DNA of 64,000 nucleotides from Escherichia hormaechei_A (GCA_042434945.1 CP170191.1:4464001-4528000), one strand, 5' to 3'; shown: positions 8,924 through 19,243, counted from the stretch's first letter. Notes: generated from the letters alone by a model not told the origin. Numbers and translations are program-made.

Positions 8924-9543
8924 TCACGCATGCCTCGCCGATGCTAACAGCGCTCCCACCAGCATAAACAACGAGCCGAAAATCTTATTCAGCGCCTTCA
9001 TCTGCTTTGGTCCTTTAATCCATAGAGCAATCCGTTGAGCAAGGGTGGCGTAACCGATCATCACAATAATATCGACCACAATAGTGGTGACGCCGAGCAC
9101 GATATACTGCATCAGTTGCGGCTGTTGCGGCATGATGAATTGCGGAAATAGCGCCGCCAGAAACACAATACTTTTGGGATTGGTGAGATTCACAAAACTG
9201 CGCGCTGGAACAAATGTCGACGCGATTGAGTAGAGGCCAGCGATTTAAGGTCAATTGCACCAGCGGCGCGCCACTGCTGGATTCCCAGCCAAATCAAGTA
9301 AGCCGCGCCTGCCCACTTCAACACTTCAAACGCAATCACTGAGCGGGAAAATAGCGTCCCCAACCCCACGCCAACCAGCACAATATGAATCGCCAGTCCG
9401 GTCTGAAGCCCAGCAATAGACGCCACCGCGCCGCGATAACCGTGGTTGAGCGAGGTGGTCATAGTGTTGATTGCACCAGAGCCTGGCGACAGGCTTAAAA
9501 TGATCGATGTCAGCAGGTAGGCAAACCACCATTCTAAGGTCAT
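8924..9543 (-). pseudogene. rhtB: Homoserine/homoserine lactone exporter RhtB, one frameshift
   Basis: RhtB is a 206-residue LysE/RhtB-family exporter for homoserine and its lactone. The signature [12 protein letters not shown] is near residue 17, and helices run through to a basic C-terminus (LLASARHA). On the coding strand GCAGTTTTGTG replaces the expected GCAGTTTTTGTG near 9193-9200. The missing T splits the frame after RRHLFQRAV. The total is one base short of a full gene. Everything else matches K-12, so a homopolymer sequencing error is likely. It is divergent from pldB. Confidence 0.93.
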
Positions 9544-9653
9544 GATGAACTCCCGGTGTGTCTATTTTTGTGCCACAATACGCTACTGTCGCAGCGTTGT
9601 GTCAGGCACGCTAAAAAAAACGATTTTACGTGGTTTAAGAGGCAGATTACCCG

Positions 9654-10675
9654 ATGTTTCAGCAGCAAAAAGACTGGGAAACAAGAGAAAACGCGTTTGC
9701 TGCTTTTACCATGGGACCGCTGACTGATTTCTGGCGTCAGCGTGATGAAGCAGAGTTTACTGGTGTGGATGACATTCCGGTGCGCTTTGTCCGTTTTCGC
9801 GCACAGCACCATGACCGGGTGGTAGTCATCTGCCCGGGGCGTATTGAGAGCTACGTAAAATATGCGGAACTGGCCTATGACCTGTTCCATTTGGGGTTTG
9901 ATGTCTTAATCATCGACCATCGCGGGCAGGGACGTTCCGGTCGCCTGTTAGCCGATCCGCATCTCGGGCATGTTAATCGCTTTAATGATTATGTTGATGA
10001 TCTGGCGGCATTCTGCAGCAGGAGGTTCAGCCCGGTCCGTGGCGTAAACGCTATATACTGGCACATTCGATGGGCGGTGCGATCTCCACATTATTTCTGC
10101 AACGCCATCCAGGTGTATGTGACGCCATTGCGCTAACTGCGCCAATGTTTGGGATCGTGATTCGTATGCCGTCATTTATGGCACGGCAGATCCTCAACTG
10201 GGCCGAAGCGCATCCACGTTTCCGTGATGGCTATGCAATAGGCACCGGGCGCTGGCGCGCGTTGCCGTTTGCTATCAACGTACTGACCCACAGCAGACAG
10301 CGATATCGACGTAACTTACGCTTCTATGCTGATGACCCAACGATTCGCGTCGGTGGGCCGACCTACCATTGGGTACGCGAAAGTATTCTGGCTGGCGAAC
10401 AGGTGTTAGCCGGTGCGGGTGATGACGCCACGCCAACGCTTCTCTTGCAGGCTGAAGAGGAACGCGTGGTGGATAACCGCATGCATGACCGTTTTTGTGA
10501 ACTCCGCACCGCCGCGGGCCATCCTGTCGAAGGAGGACGGCCGTTGGTAATTAAAGGTGCTTACCATGAGATCCTTTTTGAAAAGGACGCAATGCGCTCA
10601 GTCGCGCTCCACGCCATCGTTGATTTTTTCAACAGGCATAACTCACCCAGCGGAAACCGCTCTACAGAGGTTTAA
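9654..10675 (+). pseudogene. pldB: Lysophospholipase L2 PldB, one frameshift
   Basis: PldB is a 340-residue alpha/beta-hydrolase that removes the remaining acyl chain from lysophospholipids at the inner membrane. The nucleophile elbow AHSMGGAIS, with Ser as nucleophile, is present, as is the acid/His region (GAYHEILFEKD) near the C-terminus. Near 10010 the sequence reads TTCTGCAGCAGG where TTCTGGCAGCAGG is expected. This one-base loss separates the N-terminal 120 residues from the part with the nucleophile. Flanking sequence is K-12-like. yigL starts only seven bases downstream, as in E. coli. Confidence 0.93.
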
Positions 10676-10682
10676 ATTTCTT

Positions 10683-11483
10683 ATGTACCAGGTTGTTGCG
10701 TCTGATTTAGATGGCACGTTACTTTCTCCCGACCATACGTTATCCCCTTACGCCAAAGAAACTCTGAAGCTGCTCACCGCGCGCGGCATCAACTTTGTGT
10801 TTGCGACCGGTCGTCACCACGTTGATGTGGGGCAAATTCGCGATAATCTGGAGATTAAGTCTTACATGATTACCTCCAATGGTGCGCGCGTTCACGATCT
10901 GGATGGTAATCTGATTTTTGCTCATAACCTGGATCGCGACATTGCCAGCGATCTGTTTGGCGTAGTCAACGACAATCCGGACATCATTACTAACGTTTAT
11001 CGCGACGACGAATGGTTTATGAATCGCCATCGCCCGGAAGAGATGCGCTTTTTTAAAGAAGCGGTGTTCCAATATGCGCTGTATGAGCCTGGATTACTGG
11101 AGCCGGAAGGCGTCAGCAAAGTGTTCTTCACCTGCGATTCCCATGAACAACTGCTGCCGCTGGAGCAGGCGATTAACGCTCGTTGGGGCGATCGCGTCAA
11201 CGTCAGTTTCTCTACCTTAACCTGTCTGGAAGTGATGGCGGGCGGCGTTTCAAAAGGCCATGCGCTGGAAGCGGTGGCGAAGAAACTGGGCTACAGCCTG
11301 AAGGATTGTATTGCGTTTGGTGACGGGATGAACGACGCCGAAATGCTGTCGATGGCGGGGAAAGGCTGCATTATGGGCAGTGCGCACCAGCGTCTGAAAG
11401 ACCTTCATCCCGAGCTGGAAGTGATTGGTACTAATGCCGACGACGCGGTGCCGCATTATCTGCGTAAACTCTATTTATCGTAA
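10683..11483 (+). CDS. yigL: HAD-superfamily phosphatase YigL (pyridoxal phosphate/sugar phosphatase)
   Basis: A 266-residue HAD phosphatase of the Cof subfamily. HAD motif I is SDLDGTLLSP (nucleophile Asp within the first ten residues), motif II is FATGR, and motifs III/IV are the Lys in GGVSKGHAL and FGDGMNDAEM. In E. coli, YigL dephosphorylates pyridoxal phosphate and sugar phosphates, and its mRNA is stabilised by the sRNA SgrS after RNase E cleavage within the pldB-yigL transcript. The ATG at 10683 is seven bases after the pldB stop. Intact and K-12-like. Confidence 0.95.
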   Translation: MYQVVASDLDGTLLSPDHTLSPYAKETLKLLTARGINFVFATGRHHVDVGQIRDNLEIKSYMITSNGARVHDLDGNLIFAHNLDRDIASDLFGVVNDNPDIITNVYRDDEWFMNRHRPEEMRFFKEAVFQYALYEPGLLEPEGVSKVFFTCDSHEQLLPLEQAINARWGDRVNVSFSTLTCLEVMAGGVSKGHALEAVAKKLGYSLKDCIAFGDGMNDAEMLSMAGKGCIMGSAHQRLKDLHPELEVIGTNADDAVPHYLRKLYLS

Positions 11484-11558
11484 TCGTTCTTTATTTGGTC
11501 AGTTGTCAACCTGATACTTCGCTACAATGGATACCCGTTAATCAAAGAGTTTTCCATT

Positions 11559-12458
11559 GTGGCGCTACTTATCATCACCACGATTCTGTGGGCCTTCTCC
11601 TTTAGCTTTTATGGCGAGTACCTTGCGGGGCACGTCGATAGCTATTTTGCGGTGCTGGTGCGCGTTGGCCTGGCGGCACTCGTTTTTCTGCCGTTTCTGC
11701 GTACCCGTGGCAATAGCCTGAAAACGGTCGGCCTGTATATGCTGGTGGGCGCGATGCAGCTTGGCGTGATGTATATGCTGAGTTTCCGCGCTTATCTCTA
11801 CCTGACGGTTTCCGAGCTGCTGCTGTTCACCGTGCTGACGCCGCTCTACATCACGCTGATTTATGACATCATGAGTAAGCGCCGTCTGCGCTGGGGCTAT
11901 GCCTTTAGCGCCTTGCTGGCGGTGATTGGTGCCGGGATTATTCGCTATGATCAGGTCACCGACCATTTCTGGACTGGCTTGCTGCTGGTGCAACTCTCCA
12001 ATATCACTTTTGCCATTGGCATGGTGGGTTACAAACGCCTGATGGAAACTCGCCCGATGCCACAGCATAACGCCTTTGCGTGGTTCTATCTTGGCGCGTT
12101 TCTGGTGGCAGTGATTGCATGGTTCTTGCTGGGAAATGCGCAGAAAATGCCGCAAACCACGCTGCAATGGGGCATTCTGGTGTTTCTTGGCGTGGTGGCT
12201 TCCGGGATTGGCTACTTTATGTGGAACTACGGCGCGACGCAGGTGGACGCCGGAACGCTGGGCATTATGAATAATATGCACGTTCCGGCAGGGCTGCTGG
12301 TAAACCTGGCTATCTGGCACCAACAGCCGCACTGGCCAACGTTTATTACAGGCGCGCTGGTGATCCTGGCCTCACTGTGGGTGCATCGTAAGTGGGTCGC
12401 TCCGCGCTCTTCACAAACGGCAGATGATCGCAGGCGTGATTGCGCGCTGAGCGAATAA
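11559..12458 (+). CDS. bioP: Biotin transporter BioP (YigM)
   Basis: A 299-residue inner-membrane carrier of the CRT/EamA family with about ten hydrophobic helices in two repeats. It is the high-affinity biotin importer of E. coli, formerly YigM. The start is GTG 11559 ([19 protein letters not shown]). The last helix is followed by a basic cytoplasmic tail ([10 protein letters not shown]). Its 3' end overlaps the convergent metR gene by 113 bases, an arrangement also found in K-12. Intact. Confidence 0.93.
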
Positions 12459-13299
12459 ACGCTTCCGTAACTGGCTGACGCTGCTCGCCATCGCGCACGG
12501 CGGCGTACAGTCGGCTCCACAAGCCTTCGCCCAGGGTTTTGGTCACCACCAGACCCTGGCGCTCAAAACTCTCTACTACCCAATGCGGTAGCGCGGCAAT
12601 ACCCATCCGCGCGGCAACCATCTGAATCAACAATAAGGTGTTATCGACGCTTTTCAGTGACGGGCTGACGCCTGCCGGCTGAAGAAAATGCCGCCAGACA
12701 TCCAGTCGACTACGCTGCACCGGATAAATTAATAGCGTCTCGCTGGCGAGATCTTCCGGTGTAATTCGCGTTTTCGCCGCCAGTGGATGGTCAGGTGCTA
12801 ACACCAGACGCACTTCATAGTCGAACATCGGCGAATAATGCAGGCCACTGCGCGGCAGAATATCGGACGTCATTACCAGATCCAGCTCTCCCTGTTGCAA
12901 GGCGGGCTGCGGGTCAAATGTCACGCCCGATTTAAAATCCATCTCTACCTGCGGCCAGTTCTTATGGAAATTTTCTAACGCGGGTGTCAGCCACTGAATA
13001 CAGCTATGGCACTCAATGGCAATGCGCAGACGCGTCTGCTGCGGTTCATTGCAGGCTTGCAGGGCCTGGCTAATTTGCGGCAGTACCTGGTTTGCCAGTT
13101 GCAACAGGATTTCTCCCTGCGGTGTAAAGCGTAGCGGCTGGCTCTTACGCACAAATAGCCGGAAGCCAAGGCGTTGTTCCAGATCGCTAAACTGGTGAGA
13201 CAGGGCGGATTGCGTCTGATGCAACGTCGCCGCAGCGGCTGCGAGCGAGCCGCAGTTCCGCAACGCTTGTAGCGTTTTCAGGTGTTTTACTTCGATCAT
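12346..13299 (-). CDS. metR: LysR-family regulator MetR
   Basis: A 317-residue LysR-type regulator that activates metE and other methionine genes with homocysteine as co-effector. The N-terminal winged helix-turn-helix (residues about 1-60, [20 protein letters not shown]) is followed by the effector-binding domain. It diverges from metE across a 236-base control region. A TGAA-N5-TTCA site overlaps its start codon region, consistent with autoregulation. Intact and K-12-like. Confidence 0.96.
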
Positions 13300-13311
13300 G
13301 AAAGTCCTTCA
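13299..13311. promoter_or_regulatory. MetR-type binding site in the metR-metE control region
   Basis: TGAAAGTCCTTCA matches the MetR consensus TGAA-N5-TTCA exactly and overlaps the metR start. Further right, around 13370-13390, an imperfect met-box-like stretch (AACATCTGGACGGCT) may be the MetJ operator; this part is less certain. Confidence 0.65.
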
Positions 13312-13414
13312 CTTCGGCATGAATAATTTGCGCTTGAGGAATATACAGTAACCGCCAATTATGGATGTGTAAACATCTGGACGGCTAAAATCCTTCGTCT
13401 TTTAAATTTATGGT

Positions 13415-13487
13415 GCGTTGGCTGCGTTTCTCCACCCCGGTCACTTACTTCAGTAAGCTCCCGGGGATGAATAAACTTGCCGCCTTC
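13415..13487 (-). repeat. Copy A of a dispersed repeat in the metE leader
   Basis: On the minus strand this segment reads AAGGCGGCAA, then TCCCCGGGAGCTTACTG, then AGTAAGTGACCGG, and ends in AGCCAACGC. The same order of blocks, with matching spacing, occurs on the plus strand at 57293-57365 between rplA and rplJ. It resembles the RSA class of E. coli repeats, a name given from memory. Here it separates the metE promoter from its ribosome-binding site. Confidence 0.65.
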
Positions 13488-13535
13488 CCTAAATTCAAAA
13501 TCCATAGGATTTACATATAATTAGAGGAAGAAAAA

Positions 13536-15797
13536 ATGACAATATTGAATCACACCCTCGGTTTCCCTCGCGTTGGCCTGCGTCGCGAGCTGAAAAAAGC
13601 GCAAGAAAGTTATTGGGCGGGGAACTCCACGCGTGAAGAACTGCTGGCGGTAGGGCGTGAATTGCGTGCTCGTCACTGGGATCAACAAAAGCAAGCGGGT
13701 ATCGACCTGCTGCCGGTGGGCGATTTTGCCTGGTACGATCATGTACTGACCACCAGTCTGCTGCTGGGTAACGTTCCGGCGCGTCATCAGAACAAAGATG
13801 GTTCGGTAGATATCGACACCCTGTTCCGTATTGGTCGTGGACGTGCGCCGACTGGCGAACCTGCGGCGGCAGCGGAAATGACCAAATGGTTTAACACCAA
13901 CTATCACTACATGGTGCCGGAGTTCGTTAAAGGCCAACAGTTCAAACTGACCTGGACGCAGCTGCTGGACGAAGTGGACGAGGCGCTGGCGCTGGGCCAC
14001 AAGGTGAAACCTGTGCTGCTGGGGCCGGTTACCTGGCTGTGGCTGGGGAAAGTGAAAGGTGAACAATTTGACCGCCTGAGCCTGCTGAACGACATTCTGC
14101 CGGTTTATCAGCAAGTGCTGGCAGAACTGGCGAAACGCGGCATCGAGTGGGTACAGATTGATGAACCCGCGCTGGTACTGGAACTACCACAGGCGTGGCT
14201 GGACGCATACAAACCCGCTTACGACGCGCTCCAGGGACAGGTGAAACTGCTGCTGACCACCTATTTTGAAGGCGTAACGCCAAATCTCGACACGATTACT
14301 GCGCTGCCTGTTCAGGGTCTGCATGTTGACCTCGTACATGGTAAAGATGACGTTGCTGAACTGCACAAGCGCCTGCCTTCTGACTGGTTGCTGTCTGCGG
14401 GTCTGATCAATGGTCGTAACGTCTGGCGCGCCGATCTTACCGAGAAATATGCGCAAATTAAGGACATTGTCGGCAAACGTGATTTGTGGGTGGCATCTTC
14501 CTGCTCGTTGCTGCACAGCCCCATCGACCTGAGCGTGGAAACGCGTCTTGATGCAGAAGTGAAAAGCTGGTTTGCCTTCGCCCTACAAAAATGCCATGAA
14601 CTGGCACTGCTGCGCGATGCGCTGAACAGTGGTGACACGGCAGCTCTGGCAGAGTGGAGCGCCCCGATTCAGGCACGTCGTCACTCTACCCGCGTACATA
14701 ATCCGGCGGTAGAAAAGCGTCTGGCGGCGATCACCGCCCAGGACAGCCAGCGTGCGAATGTCTATGAAGTGCGTGCTGAAGCCCAGCGTGCGCGTTTTAA
14801 ACTGCCAGCGTGGCCGACCACCACGATTGGTTCCTTCCCGCAAACCACGGAAATTCGTACCCTGCGTCTGGATTTCAAAAAGGGCAATCTCGACGCCAAC
14901 AACTACCGCACGGGCATTGCGGAACATATCAAGCAGGCCATTGTTGAGCAGGAACGTTTGGGACTGGATGTGCTGGTACATGGCGAGGCCGAGCGTAATG
15001 ACATGGTGGAATACTTTGGCGAGCACCTCGACGGATTTGTCTTTACGCAAAACGGTTGGGTACAGAGCTACGGTTCCCGCTGCGTGAAGCCACCGATTGT
15101 CATTGGTGACATTAGCCGCCCGGCACCGATTACCGTGGAGTGGGCGAAGTATGCGCAATCGCTGACCGACAAACCGGTGAAAGGGATGCTGACGGGGCCG
15201 GTGACCATACTCTGCTGGTCGTTCCCGCGTGAAGATGTCAGCCGTGAAACCATCGCCAAACAGATTGCGCTGGCGCTGCGTGATGAAGTGGCCGATCTGG
15301 AAGCCGCTGGAATTGGCATCATCCAGATTGACGAACCGGCGCTGCGCGAAGGTTTACCGCTGCGTCGTAGCGACTGGGATGCGTATCTCCAGTGGGGCGT
15401 AGAGGCCTTCCGTATCAACGCCGCCGTGGCGAAAGATGACACACAAATCCACACTCACATGTGTTATTGCGAGTTCAACGACATCATGGATTCGATTGCG
15501 GCGCTGGACGCAGACGTCATCACCATCGAAACCTCGCGTTCCGACATGGAGTTGCTGGAGTCGTTTGAAGAGTTTGATTATCCAAATGAAATCGGTCCTG
15601 GCGTCTATGACATTCACTCGCCAAACGTACCGAGCGTGGAATGGATTGAAGCCTTGCTGAAGAAAGCGGCAAAACGCATTCCGGCAGAGCGCCTGTGGGT
15701 CAACCCGGACTGTGGCCTGAAAACGCGCGGCTGGCCAGAAACCCGCGCGGCACTGGCGAACATGGTGCAGGCGGCGCAGAATTTGCGTCGGGGGTAA
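13536..15797 (+). CDS. metE: Cobalamin-independent methionine synthase MetE
   Basis: The 753-residue zinc enzyme MetE transfers the methyl group of 5-methyltetrahydropteroyltri-glutamate to homocysteine, the last step of methionine synthesis when B12 is absent. The two TIM barrels are visible as a repeat. The C-terminal catalytic barrel carries [11 protein letters not shown] (zinc ligands His and Cys), a Glu in the [11 protein letters not shown] segment, and [12 protein letters not shown] (the second Cys). AGAGG precedes the ATG. It lies opposite its activator gene metR and is followed by a strong terminator. Intact and K-12-like. Confidence 0.98.
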
Positions 15798-15804
15798 AAT
15801 CCAA

Positions 15805-15832
15805 ACCGGGTGGTAATACCACCCGGTCTTTT
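15805..15832. terminator. Bidirectional terminator between metE and dlhH
   Basis: A 10-bp stem ACCGGGTGGT / ACCACCCGGT with loop AAT is followed by CTTTT. It serves the convergent metE and dlhH genes. Confidence 0.85.
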
Positions 15833-15836
15833 CTCA

Positions 15837-16652
15837 TTACAGCGACTTCTTCCCACCATACTGCTTAAACCATTCCAGCATACGCTGCCAGCCATCTTTC
15901 GCAGATGCGGCATGATAGCTCGGGCGATAATCAGCATTGAATGCATGCCCGGCATCCGGGTACACGATAATCTCTGCTTTCGCATTAGCAGCCCGCAGCG
16001 CCTGGCGCATGGTTTCAACGCTCTCCTGCGGAATACTGTTATCCAGACCGCCATATAAGCCGAGAACCGGCGCGTTAAGATCGGTTGCGATATCAACAGG
16101 TTGTTTCGGTGAATTCAGCGACTTGTCGCCCGTTAGTTTGCCGTACCACGCCACTGCGGCTTTTAGCTGTGGATTATGCGCGGCATACAGCCAGGTGATA
16201 CGTCCACCCCAGCAGAATCCGGTGATCATTAAACGATGAACATCGCCGCCGTTGCGGGAAGCCCAACTGGCGACATGATCGAGATCGGCCAGCACCTGCG
16301 AGTCAGGCACTTTTGCTACCAGACCGCTAAGCAACGTGGGGATATCGGCAAAATCATTCGGATCGCCTTCGCGGAAGTAAAGTTCAGGTGCGATAGCCAG
16401 ATACCCCTCCAGCGCCAGACGGCGACAAATGTCGCGGATATGTTCATGCACGCCAAAAATTTCCTGCACTACAATGACCACTGGCAGTGGGCCATCGCTT
16501 TGCTTTGGTCTGGCATGGTAAGCAGGCATGTTATCCCCTTGTGAAGGGATAGAGGTGAAGCCCGCCACAATCGCGTCGTCCGGGGTCTGAACGATGGTCG
16601 AAGCGAGAGGCGATGCAGCAGGTGCAAATCCAGATTGTTGTGTTGTTGCCAT
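15837..16652 (-). CDS. dlhH: Dienelactone hydrolase family protein DlhH (YsgA)
   Basis: A 271-residue alpha/beta-hydrolase of the dienelactone hydrolase family. The nucleophile elbow is TGFCWGGRI with Cys as nucleophile. A Glu in VVQEIFG, an Asp in YGGLDNSIP and the His in DAGHAFN complete the site. The physiological substrate in E. coli is not established. The start MATTQQSG gives the K-12 length; upstream in-frame ATGs would read into the promoter. It is divergent from udp. Intact. Confidence 0.93.
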   Translation of the reverse strand: MATTQQSGFAPAASPLASTIVQTPDDAIVAGFTSIPSQGDNMPAYHARPKQSDGPLPVVIVVQEIFGVHEHIRDICRRLALEGYLAIAPELYFREGDPNDFADIPTLLSGLVAKVPDSQVLADLDHVASWASRNGGDVHRLMITGFCWGGRITWLYAAHNPQLKAAVAWYGKLTGDKSLNSPKQPVDIATDLNAPVLGLYGGLDNSIPQESVETMRQALRAANAKAEIIVYPDAGHAFNADYRPSYHAASAKDGWQRMLEWFKQYGGKKSL

Positions 16653-16772
16653 GGTATTCTCCGTACCCTTATAAAAATGTTGCGCAATGTTAACTATAGT
16701 CAGCATGCAACAAATCACATTGCCTGAATCGGCTCATCTTTTATGCAGTCCTGCAGAATGAAGGGTGATTTA

Positions 16773-16840
16773 TGTGATTTGCATCACTTTTGGTGGGTAA
16801 ATTTATGCAACGCATTTGCGTCATGGTGATGAGTATCACG
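16773..16840 (+). promoter_or_regulatory. CRP-type sites in the udp promoter
   Basis: Two half-palindromes match the CRP consensus TGTGA-N6-TCACA: TGTGATTTGCATCACT at 16773-16788 and GGTGATGAGTATCAC at 16825-16839. The E. coli udp promoter is known to be activated by CRP and repressed by CytR, which binds between tandem CRP sites. This layout fits that. CytR binding itself is inferred. Confidence 0.75.
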
Positions 16841-16913
16841 AAAAAATGTTAAACCCTTCGGTAAAGTGTCTTTTTGCTTCTTCTGACTAAACCGATTCAC
16901 AGAGGAGTTGTAT

Positions 16914-17675
16914 ATGTCCAAGTCTGATGTTTTTCATCTCGGCCTCACTAAAAACGATTTACAAGGGGCTACGCTTGCCATCGTCCCTGGCGACCCGGAT
17001 CGTGTGGAAAAGATCGCCGCGCTGATGGATAAGCCGGTTAAGCTGGCATCTCACCGCGAATTCACTACCTGGCGTGCAGAGCTGGATGGTAAACCTGTTA
17101 TCGTCTGCTCTACCGGTATCGGCGGCCCGTCTACCTCTATTGCTGTTGAAGAGCTGGCACAGCTGGGCATTCGCACCTTCCTGCGTATCGGTACAACGGG
17201 CGCTATTCAGCCGCATATTAATGTGGGTGATGTCCTGGTTACCACGGCGTCTGTCCGTCTGGATGGCGCGAGCCTGCACTTCGCACCGCTGGAATTCCCG
17301 GCTGTCGCTGATTTCGAATGTACGACTGCGCTGGTTGAAGCTGCGAAATCCATTGGCGCGACAACTCACGTTGGCGTGACAGCCTCTTCTGATACCTTCT
17401 ACCCAGGTCAGGAACGTTACGATACTTACTCTGGTCGCGTAGTTCGTCACTTTAAAGGTTCTATGGAAGAGTGGCAGGCGATGGGCGTAATGAACTATGA
17501 AATGGAATCTGCAACCCTGCTGACCATGTGTGCAAGTCAGGGCCTGCGTGCCGGTATGGTAGCGGGTGTTATCGTTAACCGCACCCAGCAAGAGATCCCG
17601 AATGCTGAGACGATGAAACAAACTGAAAGCCAAGCGGTGAAAATCGTGGTGGAAGCGGCGCGTCGTCTGCTGTAA
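16914..17675 (+). CDS. udp: Uridine phosphorylase Udp
   Basis: The 253-residue hexameric enzyme cleaves uridine with phosphate to uracil and ribose 1-phosphate in pyrimidine salvage. Family segments visible are the phosphate-binding VPGDPDR and STGIGGPS, then RIGTTGAIQPHI and MNYEMESATL (ribose and base contacts). GAGGAG precedes the ATG. The promoter holds tandem CRP-type sites and a terminator follows. Intact and K-12-like. Confidence 0.97.
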   Translation: MSKSDVFHLGLTKNDLQGATLAIVPGDPDRVEKIAALMDKPVKLASHREFTTWRAELDGKPVIVCSTGIGGPSTSIAVEELAQLGIRTFLRIGTTGAIQPHINVGDVLVTTASVRLDGASLHFAPLEFPAVADFECTTALVEAAKSIGATTHVGVTASSDTFYPGQERYDTYSGRVVRHFKGSMEEWQAMGVMNYEMESATLLTMCASQGLRAGMVAGVIVNRTQQEIPNAETMKQTESQAVKIVVEAARRLL

Positions 17676-17692
17676 TTCTCTTCTCCTGTCTG

Positions 17693-17722
17693 AAGGCCGA
17701 CGCGTTCGGCCTTTTGTATTTT
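17693..17722 (+). terminator. Terminator after udp
   Basis: Stem AAGGCCGA / TCGGCCTT with loop CGCGT, followed by TTGTATTTTT. Confidence 0.85.
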
Positions 17723-17815
17723 TGCGTAGCGCCTCGCAGGAAATGCCTTTCCAACTGGACGTTTGTACAGCACAATTCTATTTTGTGCGGGTAAGTTGTT
17801 GCGTCAGGAGGCGTT

Positions 17816-19243
17816 GTGGATTTCTCAATCATGGTTTACGCAGTTATTGCGTTGGTGGGTGTGGCAATTGGCTGGCTGTTTGCCAGTTATCAACATGCGC
17901 AGCAAAAAGCCGAGCAATTAGCTGAACGTGAAGAGATGGTCGCGGAGTTAAGCGCGGCAAAACAACAAATTACCCAAAGCGAGCACTGGCGTGCAGAGTG
18001 CGAGTTACTCAATAACGAAGTGCGCAGCCTGCAAAGTATTAACACCTCTCTGGAGGCCGATCTGCGTGAAGTAACCACGCGGATGGAAGCCGCACAGCAA
18101 CATGCTGACGATAAAATTCGCCAGATGATTAACAGCGAGCAGCGCCTCAGTGAGCAGTTTGAAAACCTCGCCAACCGTATTTTTGAGCACAGCAATCGCC
18201 GGGTTGATGAGCAAAACCGTCAGAGTCTGAACAGCCTGTTGTCGCCGCTACGTGAACAACTGGACGGTTTCCGCCGTCAGGTTCAGGACAGCTTCGGTAA
18301 AGAAGCACAAGAACGCCATACCCTGACCCACGAAATTCGCAATCTCCAGCAACTCAACGCGCAAATGGCCCAGGAAGCGATCAACCTGACGCGCGCGCTG
18401 AAAGGCGACAATAAAACCCAGGGCAACTGGGGCGAGGTAGTATTGACGCGGGTGCTGGAGGCTTCCGGTCTGCGTGAAGGGTATGAATATGAAACCCAGG
18501 TCAGCATCGAAAATGACGCCCGCTCGCGGATGCAGCCGGATGTCATCGTGCGCCTGCCGCAGGGAAAAGATGTGGTGATCGACGCCAAAATGACGCTGGT
18601 CGCCTATGAACGCTATTTTAACGCCGAAGACGACTACACCCGCGAAAGCGCGCTACAGGAACATATCGCGTCGGTGCGTAACCATATCCGTTTGCTGGGA
18701 CGCAAAGATTATCAACAGCTGCCGGGGCTGCGAACTCTGGATTACGTGCTGATGTTTATTCCCGTTGAACCCGCTTTTTTACTGGCGCTTGACCGCCAGC
18801 CGGAGCTGATCACCGAAGCGTTGAAAAACAACATCATGCTGGTTAGCCCGACTACGCTGCTGGTGGCGCTGCGCACTATCGCCAACCTGTGGCGTTATGA
18901 GCATCAAAGCCGCAACGCCCAGCAAATCGCCGATCGTGCCAGCAAGCTGTACGACAAGATGCGTTTGTTCGTCGATGACATGTCAGCGATTGGTCAAAGT
19001 CTCGACAAAGCGCAGGATAACTATCGCCAGGCAATGAAAAAACTCTCTTCAGGGCGCGGAAATGTGCTGGCGCAGGCAGAAGCGTTTCGCGGTTTAGGAG
19101 TAGAAATTAAACGCGAGATTAATCCGGATTTGGCTGAACAGGCGGTGAGCCAGGATGAAGAGTATCGACTTCGGTCGGTTCCGGAGCAGCCGAATGATGA
19201 AGCTTATCAACGCGATGATGAATATAATCAGCAGTCGCGCTAG
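17816..19243 (+). CDS. rmuC: RmuC domain DNA-recombination protein
   Basis: A 475-residue protein that limits inversions at short inverted repeats in E. coli; it is thought to be nuclease-related. An N-terminal membrane anchor (MVYAVIALVGVAIGWLFA) is followed by a long coiled coil (about residues 25-180). The RmuC domain (about 190-400) has GNWGEVVLTRVLE and the PD-(D/E)XK-like VVIDAKM. The C-terminus is acidic and polar. GTG start with GGAGG upstream. Intact and K-12-like. Confidence 0.95.
   Translation: MDFSIMVYAVIALVGVAIGWLFASYQHAQQKAEQLAEREEMVAELSAAKQQITQSEHWRAECELLNNEVRSLQSINTSLEADLREVTTRMEAAQQHADDKIRQMINSEQRLSEQFENLANRIFEHSNRRVDEQNRQSLNSLLSPLREQLDGFRRQVQDSFGKEAQERHTLTHEIRNLQQLNAQMAQEAINLTRALKGDNKTQGNWGEVVLTRVLEASGLREGYEYETQVSIENDARSRMQPDVIVRLPQGKDVVIDAKMTLVAYERYFNAEDDYTRESALQEHIASVRNHIRLLGRKDYQQLPGLRTLDYVLMFIPVEPAFLLALDRQPELITEALKNNIMLVSPTTLLVALRTIANLWRYEHQSRNAQQIADRASKLYDKMRLFVDDMSAIGQSLDKAQDNYRQAMKKLSSGRGNVLAQAEAFRGLGVEIKREINPDLAEQAVSQDEEYRLRSVPEQPNDEAYQRDDEYNQQSR

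Noticed and set aside
5350..10675. Natural gene decay, Shigella-like, as the cause of the run of broken genes
   Set aside because: The breaks are single-base changes in homopolymers with no other decay. They include recQ and ubiD, and are confined to near-K-12 segments next to intact diverged ones. Sequence error explains them better.
11565..12332. A 255-codon open frame opposite bioP
   Set aside because: His/Gln-rich translation typical of the reverse of a membrane-protein gene; no domain.
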